From Dasypus novemcinctus (Eukaryota; Chordata; Mammalia; Cingulata; Dasypodidae), in the NCBI RefSeq assembly GCF_030445035.2, contig NC_080673.1, positions 40,544,365-40,608,364 of the forward strand: a DNA stretch of 64,000 nt. The letters run 5' to 3'. Below the pieces are notes generated by a model, which had not been told where the DNA came from, searched no databases, and saw only the letters and a program-made list of their open reading frames with translations. Both the position numbers and the translations under genes were made by a program. Of this stretch, positions 57,545 through 64,000 are shown piece after piece (position 1 is the stretch's first letter; every line of letters starts with the position of its first letter).

Positions 57545-60500
57545 ATAATATGATAAATGAACTAAACCTAATAGACAGACAGAGAACATTGCCTACCCCC
57601 CCACCCCCCCAACGGCAGGATATACATTCTTCTCAAATGGTTATGGATCCTTGTCCAGGATAGATCATATGTTGGATCTCAAAACATGTTTCAATAAATT
57701 TAACAAGATTAGAGATTTAACAAGCATTTTCTGTGATCATAATGGAATAAAGCTAGAAGTCAACAACAGGCAGAAAAAGGAAAAATTCACATAATAAACA
57801 ACACACTTTTAAATAATCGGTCAAAGAAATTACAAGAAAAATAGTAAATATCTTGAGATGAATGAAAATGAGAACACAATATAACAGAACCAAAGGCTAC
57901 AACAAAGGCCGTGTTGAGGGGCAAATTTATAACCCTCAATGCTTACACTAAAAAAGTAGAAAGCACTAAAATCAATGAACTAACTACACAGCTAGAAGAA
58001 CTAGAAAACCAACAGCAAACTCTTCCCAAAACAAGCAGAAGGAATGAAATAACAGATCAGAGCAGAAATAAAGGAAATTGAGGACAAAAAATCAATTGAG
58101 AGATTTAACAAAACCAAAAGTTAGTTCTTTGAGAAGATCAACAAAATTGATAAACTCTTAAAGATGCAAATAAATAAAGTCAGAAATGAAAATGGAGACA
58201 TTACTACTGACCCCACAGAAATAAAAGAGATCTTAAGAGGGTACTACAAACAACTGTACAACAACAGATTATAAAATGTAGATGAAATGGGCAAATTTCT
58301 AGGAACAAATGAACAATACACACTGACCCTTGAACAAATAGAAGACCTCAACATACCAGTCACAAGTAAACAGATTGAAACAGTCCTCAAAAAGCTCTCC
58401 AAAATGAAAAGCCCTATGCCAGGTTTCATAAGTGAATAATTCTGCCAAGCATTCAGAGATTTAATATCAATATTACTTAAACTCTTCCAAAAAAAAATTG
58501 AACAGGAAGGAATAATACCAAGCTCATTCTAAGGTGAAGCCAACGTCACCTTAATACCAAAGCCAGATAAAGATATTAAGAAAAAGGAAAATTACAGACC
58601 CATCTCCCTGATGAATATAGATATAAACACCCTAAAAAAAGATGCACTATTTGAACCCAACAACACATTAAAAGAATTATTCATCATGATAAAGTGGGTT
58701 TTATACCAGACACGCGAGGGTGGTTCAACAAAAGAAAAGCAAACAATGTAAAACATCTTATTAATAAATCAAAGAAGAAGAAATCACATGATCATATTGA
58801 TTGACGTAGAAAAGACATTTGACAAAATACAGCATCCTTTCCTGATAAAAATACTCCAAAAGATAAGAATTGAAGGAAACTTTCTCAACATGGTAAAAGG
58901 GCATTTTTGAAAAACCTACAGCTAACATTGTACTCAGTGGTGAAAACATTCCTGTTTAGATTAGGAACAACACAGGGTTGCCCACTGTCACCATTGTTCA
59001 ATACAGCGCTAGAGGCTCTAGATTGAGCAATTGGGGAAGAAAAAGATAAAAAAGGCATCCAGATTGGAAAGGAAGAAGTAAAACTTCAGCTATTCACAGA
59101 CGAAATGATCCTGTACCTAGCCAGTCCTGGAAAATCTACAACAGAGCTACTAGACCTTATAAACAAGTTCAGCAGAGTGGCAGGATACAAGATTAATATG
59201 CAAAAATTAGTAGTGTTTCTGTACACTGGTAAAGAGCAATCTTAGGAGGAAGTCAGGAAAAAAATTCCGTTTAGACTAGTGACCAAAAGAACCAATTGTT
59301 TGGGAATAAACTTAACCCAGGACATAAAGCACTTGTATTCAGAAAACTACAATGTATTGCTAAAAGAAATCAAAGAAGACCTAAAATAATAAATGGATGA
59401 GCATTCCGTGTTAACTGATTGGAAGACTAAATATTGTTAGGATGTCAGTTCTCCCCAAATTAACGTACAGATTCAATGCAATCCCGATAAAAATTCCAAC
59501 GGCCTTTTTTTTTTCTTTTTTTAAAGAAACAGAAAACCCAATTATCACATTTATTTGGAAGGGTCAAGGGCCCTGAATAGTTAGAAACATCTTAAAAAGG
59601 CAAAACAAAATTGGAGGACTCTCACTTCCGGACTTTATATCATTACTTAACTACATTGTTAAAAATAATATGGTTACTGGCATAACCATAGACATATAGA
59701 CAGATGTTGAGAAATAGATCATCACATCTATAGTCAAGTGTTTTTTCACAAGGCCATTCAGTTGGGACAGAACTGTCTGCTCAGCAAATGGTGCTGGAAA
59801 AACTGGATATCCACGTCCAAAAGAAAGGAAGAAGTCCCCTATATCTCATGCCTTATAACTCAAAATGGATCAAAGACCTAAATATAAAAGGTACAACCAT
59901 AAATCTTGTAGAAGAAAATGTTGGGAAACATCTCTAATACCTGGTGATAGATGGTGGTTTCTTAAACCTTACACACAAAGCATAAGCAACAAAAGAAAGA
60001 ATGGATAAATGGAACCACCTCAAAGTTAAACACTTTTTGCTCCAAAGGACTTTGTCAAGAAGGTGAAAAGGCAGCCCACTTAATGAGAGAAAATGTTTGT
60101 AAACCATATATCCGCTACGGGTTTGATTTACTGCTATATAAAGAAATCCTATAATTCAACAATAAAAGACCAAGCAATCCAATTAAAATATGGACAAGAG
60201 ACTTGAATAGATATTTTTCCGCAGAGGAAATACAGTTGGCAAAAAAGCAGATGAAAAAATGTTAAGGATCACTACCTATTAGGGAAATGCAAATCAAAAC
60301 TGCAATGGGCTATCATCTCACATCACCTGGAATGGTCATTATTAAAAAAACAAAACACATGCCGGAGAGGGTATAGAGAAAATAAGAACATTCCTTCACT
60401 GTTGGCGGGAATGTAGATGGTGCAGCCTCTGTGAAAGACAGTTTGGTGGTTCCTTAGAAAGTTCAAAATAGAACTGTTGCTTGAATTGGCAATCCTTCTG

Positions 60501-60790
60501 CTAGGAATATATCCAGAAGAACTGAAAGACCTGATGCGAACAGATATTTGTACACCTATTTTCATAGAGATGTTATTCACAGTTGCCAAAAAATGGAAAT
60601 TACCCAAGTGTCCATCAACTGATGAATGGACAAACAAAATGTATATATACATATGAGTGAATACTATGCTGCTGTAAGAAGAAATGAAATTGGGATTTGT
60701 ATGATAACACGGATGAACTTTGAGGACATTTTGCTGAGTGAAATATGCCAGACACAAAAAGGCAAATATTGTATGGTCTCCATTAATATG
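57545..60790 (+). pseudogene. L1 ORF2 remnant (endonuclease C-part, RT, C-terminal region)
   Basis: Enters ORF2 near the ELNLID motif, shows the endonuclease motif SRIDHML and CDHNGIKLE (the conserved Asp-His pair), then linker, reverse transcriptase and cysteine-rich C-terminal DNA. In the RT core the catalytic motif, normally F/YADD, reads FTDEM at 59093-59107, so the second Asp is Glu. Stops and frameshifts occur throughout; no frame exceeds about 90 codons. ORF2 normally nicks DNA and copies L1 RNA; this copy cannot encode it. Confidence 0.9.
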
Positions 60791-61713
60791 AACTAAATTT
60801 GAAGAATAAACATATGGAGTTAAAACCTAGAGGATAGGGTACTAGGAGATAGGACAAAGGCTGAGAAGGGGTACTGATGCTTAATGTACATAGAATTCTT
60901 AATTAGCTTGACAGTCAAAGTGTGGAAATGGTAGAGTTGATGGTAACCCATTATAGTGAGTATAACTAACATGGCTGGTTTATAAATGGGATTGTTGCTG
61001 AAAGGGAAAGTTTAGGCACGTAAATGTCAATTGAAAGAAAGAGAATAATCTAAGGACTGACTAATATAGTGAACCCAGAGATGGATGAGGATTGTGGTTA
61101 ACAGTACAAATACAAGAATGTACTTCTATGAACTAGAACAAATGTATGCCACTATTACAAGGTGGTAAGAAAATGGTGCTGCATGGGAAAAACACAGTTA
61201 ATCTAAGCTATGGATTATAGTTAACAGCAGTACTGTTATATTCTTGCATTAGTGTTAAAGAAGGTAATATATCAATGCTAAGGATCTATTTTTTCTTTTG
61301 GACTAAGGAAAACTTTCAAAGATTTATTGGGACGATAAGTGCACAAATCTTTGGTGAAAGTGAGAGCCCCTGAGTATATACTTTGGATAGAATGTACAGA
61401 GCATGGGACTGTTTAACACTGAACCATGTGGTGGAAGATGGCCTGTGGTTAACGGTACAAATATGACAGTATTCACTCATGAACTATGACAAATGTACTA
61501 CTAATACATAATGTTAATAATAGGAAAAAATATACCAAGTGTGGGTTATGGACCATAGTTAATGGTAATGGTCTGGAGATATTCTTTTATAGTCTTTAAC
61601 AAATGTTCCACAGCAATGCAAGTTGGTGGATGGGTGACATGTGGGAATTCTGCACAGTATGCATGATTGTTTCGTAAGCTCACAATTTCTCTAATAAAAA
61701 AAAAATATATTAA
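60791..61713 (+). repeat. L1 3' UTR and poly(A)
   Basis: AT-rich, no frame; contains two related blocks beginning GAGGATTGTGGTTAACAGTAC (61088) and GATGGCCTGTGGTTAACGGTAC (61437), an internal duplication of about 350 bases. Ends with CTAATAAA at 61691. Confidence 0.8.
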
Positions 61714-61761
61714 AAAAATAGAATATTAATAAGAAACAAAAAAGCTCTACCCCTGTTGTCT

Positions 61762-61861
61762 GGTATCTTTCTTTTTCTTTTAGATATGGGGAACAGGGGA
61801 TTGAACCCCGAACCTCATATGGGAGGCTGGCACTCAACCACTGAGGTACATTGGCTTCCTG
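61762..61861 (-). mobile_element. Short tRNA-head-only SINE, antisense
   Basis: Reverse reading gives GGAAGCCAATGTACCTCAGT (A box) and GGGGTTCAATCCCC (B box). It lies about 50 bases beyond the L1 end. Confidence 0.88.
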
Positions 61862-61863
61862 GA

Positions 61864-61992
61864 GTTGTTTTTTTGTTTTGTCTTTGCTTGTTGTTTTGCT
61901 TTTTGTTCTTTCAGAAGACACTGGGATCTGAACCCAGGATCTCCCGTGTGGTAGGCAGGTGCTCAACAGCTCGGACCACTTCCACTCGAGTT
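61864..61992 (-). mobile_element. Short tRNA SINE, antisense, second in a row
   Basis: Reverse reading gives GAGTGGAAGTGGTCCGAGCT, B box CTGGGTTCAGATCCCAGTGT and an A-rich end with AAAACAAACAACTCC-like tail. Adjacent to the previous one in the same orientation. Confidence 0.82.
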
Positions 61993-62039
61993 TCTTTCAC
62001 TTAGTATATTTTCTTTCTTTCTTCTTCTTCTTATTTTTT

Positions 62040-62220
62040 ACCCTTAGTGGAAGATTGTTAAAATATTACTATATACTCCTGTCTATAGTTTGATTGTATT
62101 TTTGCCTGATGTTAACGTTGTGTATCATTAAGGAAGAAACAGTCTTACATATGCAGTATTACCCAAGTCATATTTCACATGAGGTTTCACTGTGCTATAC
62201 AGTCCCATGTTACATTTAAA
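62040..62220 (-). repeat. L1 3'-end fragment, antisense
   Basis: TGTTAAAATATTACTATATACTCC, GATGTTAACGTTGTGTATCATT, GCTATACAGTCCCATGTTAC match the sequence type at 7560 and 17960. Confidence 0.65.
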
Positions 62221-62224
62221 AAAA

Positions 62225-62825
62225 AATCTTTGGGAGATGTTTTTGGTGGTCACAATTAAAGGGGGAAGGTGAGAGGCAGTACTACTGGGTATCTAGTGGG
62301 CAAAGGCCAGCCATTTATCCTGCTAAACATTGTATGGGATAGTACCCCACAATAAAGAATTACCTGGTCCAAAATTTCAATGTTGCTGACTCAGGTTGAC
62401 TGTGCTTTATAATTAAGCTAACTGTTTCTCATTTGAGTTTTTTTTAAATATAAGGACTTTGCCACATCTTTATCAATCCTGATTATTGATAAAGACAAGG
62501 GAGTTAGGCCTCATTTAATATTCAATTCTAAAAACAGATATGTGGAGAAATTAATAGGTTTTATGATTTTTTTACAGTTAAATTTATTGTTTTCAAACTG
62601 TATTTTATAATCAATATATAAATGGTCAATGAAACACAAAATTATGTTAGTTGGTAAAAATAATGACAATTCACCATGGGCCTACATTAAGTATTATCAT
62701 ATAACTGCAGAAATCTTTAAACATTAATTACTAGAACCAAAAGTTGAAGGCATGTTGAAGGAATCCTTAATATTATGAAGTTTAGGCTTTAAAAAACTAC
62801 CAGATTTAGAGTGGATTTTACTTGA
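62225..62825. other. No recognisable gene
   Basis: AT-rich. Part (62235-62395) resembles a short old repeat (GGGCAAAGGCCAGCC...CCTGGTCCAAAATTTCAATG), not named. Confidence 0.4.
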
Positions 62826-62829
62826 GAAC

Positions 62830-63092
62830 TTTTTTTTTCTTTTTTTAATAAAATGTTATTGAAGTTTATCATTCATACATGAACATAAATAATAAGTGTA
62901 CAGGAAAATTTGTGAATTTACAGAACAAACATGCATGTAATCATACAGGCCACCCATATATCTCCCCACCACCAGCACATTGCATTGTTGTGAAATATTT
63001 GTTAAAAACTAGAAAGACCATTGTCAAAATATTACTACTAACTGTAGCCCATATCTTACAGGTGGATTTTATGAATTTAGTTTTTTAAAATA
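62830..63092 (-). repeat. L1 3'-end fragment, antisense
   Basis: AAATGTTATTGAAGTTTATC, TTGTGAATTTACAGAACAAA, CACATTGCATTGTTGTGAAA, TACTACTAACTGTAGCCC; the same type as 7560-8055. Confidence 0.8.
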
Positions 63093-63094
63093 GT

Positions 63095-63780
63095 AAACTA
63101 TTCTAATTCGTGTAAAAGTATATTGAACTAAATTAAAAAACCACATAAAACACCACCAAAACAAACAACAAAGTGTATGGAGAGTAGGGGGCTTATCAGA
63201 TAGTGCCATAATGTATAAATATTCATAAAGTTAAATATATACTAAAAAAAAAAGCAAGTATCAAATAGATTATTCTACTTTGGGAAATTTTGGATATCTG
63301 ACTACTTTTTCTTCCCTCATGTTTAATCACTCATTGAGTACTTAAACTTAGAAATGCTTATATGTCTTCAGTGTTTTTCTGCTGTTTAAAATCAAACCCT
63401 TGCCATTCTCTGTTACAGGAACCTCTTAATTGATTTGCTTGCTCTGTCCTTTCTCTACATTCTTTTCCTTTCTAGTCCAGATCCTATATGTCATTCAGGC
63501 AAGACTCCCTCCACTAGCCTCTTAATTCTGAGAGGAAGCTAAGCTCTAATACCCTAAGGCTGGAATTAGAATGAACTGACTTTTAAGCATAGTATTAGTT
63601 ATATACCATCTTTGGGAATTAGGGAAATAGTTAGCATAATATTTTGTATTTTTTGGTTGGGATGCCTTCCTCCACTTGTATCCAAACCTTGCTGTATATC
63701 CACATACTTTAATGTTATATTCCTGTGTGTACATGCGTATACTTTCATCTGTATTTGTCTCTGCACCTTTTTTTTGTTGT
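63095..63780. other. No recognisable gene
   Basis: AT-rich with A10 near 63244; nothing assigned. Confidence 0.45.
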
Positions 63781-63783
63781 TGT

Positions 63784-64000
63784 TGAAAGATTTATTTATT
63801 TATTTCTCTCCCCTTCTCCTCACCCCGACCCGGTTGTCTGTTCTCTGTGTCTGTTTGTCTATTCTCTGTGTCTCTTTGCTGCATCTTCTTTGTCCACTTC
63901 TGTTGTCAGCGGCACAGGAATCTGTTTCTTTCTGTTGCGTAATCTTGTGTCAGCTCTCTATGTGGGCGGCGCCATTCTTAGGCAGGCTGCACTTTCTTTC
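63784..64000 (-). mobile_element. DAS-type tRNA SINE, antisense, cut by window end
   Basis: AAAGATTTATTTATTTATTT tail, GTTGTCTGTTCTCTGTGTCT twice-like, TTGTCAGCGGCACAGGAATC, GTGGGCGGCGCCATTCTTAG, GGCAGGCTGCACTTTCTTTC. The rest of the body and the head lie beyond position 64000. Confidence 0.93.

Larger units (their letters stand above)
55636..61713 (+). mobile_element. L1 retrotransposon with both ends, internally deleted
   Basis: Starts GGAGGCGGGCCAAGATGGCT, the usual mammalian L1 5' terminus. It continues through a 1.6-kb 5' UTR, a truncated ORF1, a decayed ORF2 from the endonuclease C-terminal half onward, a roughly 900-base 3' UTR and CTAATAAAAAAAAAATAT. Possible target duplication AAAAATGAATAATAATA (55619-55635) versus AAAAATAGAATATTAATA (61714-61731), imperfect. 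About 6.1 kb instead of the expected larger size because ORF1's C-terminal part and ORF2's first ~190 codons are missing. Many stops and frameshifts; not active. Confidence 0.93.

Overview
This is vertebrate nuclear DNA, almost certainly from a xenarthran mammal and most likely an armadillo (Dasypus). The main evidence is a tRNA-headed SINE family present about two dozen times. Its copies have an A box/B box head, a GC-rich body with the recurring phrase GCGCAAGGAGTGC, and an AATAAATCTTTAAAA-type tail. I recognise this as the DAS-SINE type of Xenarthra. Nothing bacterial, viral-exogenous or CRISPR-like is present. I find no protein-coding exon that I can defend; the open reading frames fall in repeats or in the CpG island.

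Layout. Positions 1-32 kb are repeat-dense intergenic or intronic DNA: old antisense L2, L1 3' ends, MIRs and many DAS-type SINEs, some nested with clear target-site duplications. At 26.9-31.9 kb there is a family of about 550-bp LTRs. One is a solo LTR (26918-27480). Two more bracket a 1.5-kb internal region and form a structurally complete MaLR-like provirus (29339-31901) with polypurine tract and 5-bp target duplication. Positions 32-36 kb hold inverted and tandem SINE pairs. Positions 36-41 kb are sparser.

At 41.25-43.24 kb lies a strong CpG island, the only gene-regulatory landmark. It has a perfect RFX X-box next to a TGCGTCAT (CRE-like) site, GC-rich leader-like sequence with three short upstream ORFs, and a GTGAGT donor at 43235. 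I read it as the promoter and non-coding first exon of an unidentified plus-strand gene, whose first intron would fill the rest of the window. A good minus-strand donor is also present, so direction is not proven. Downstream, 43.2-52.9 kb is comparatively repeat-poor.

Positions 52.9-55.5 kb hold three SINEs and MIRs. Positions 55.6-61.7 kb hold one L1 with both ends preserved and a large internal deletion. Its 5' UTR contains eight tandem units of about 111 bp, reminiscent of the monomer promoters of rodent L1s. Its ORF1 is truncated and fused to a decayed ORF2 whose reverse-transcriptase motif reads FTDEM instead of FADD-type. The window ends inside another SINE.

The most noteworthy structures are the monomeric L1 5' UTR, the complete MaLR-like provirus, the two-headed (dimeric) tRNA SINEs including one with an internal minisatellite, and the uORF cluster in the putative first exon. 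Repeat family names come from recalled consensus features, not from a database search.
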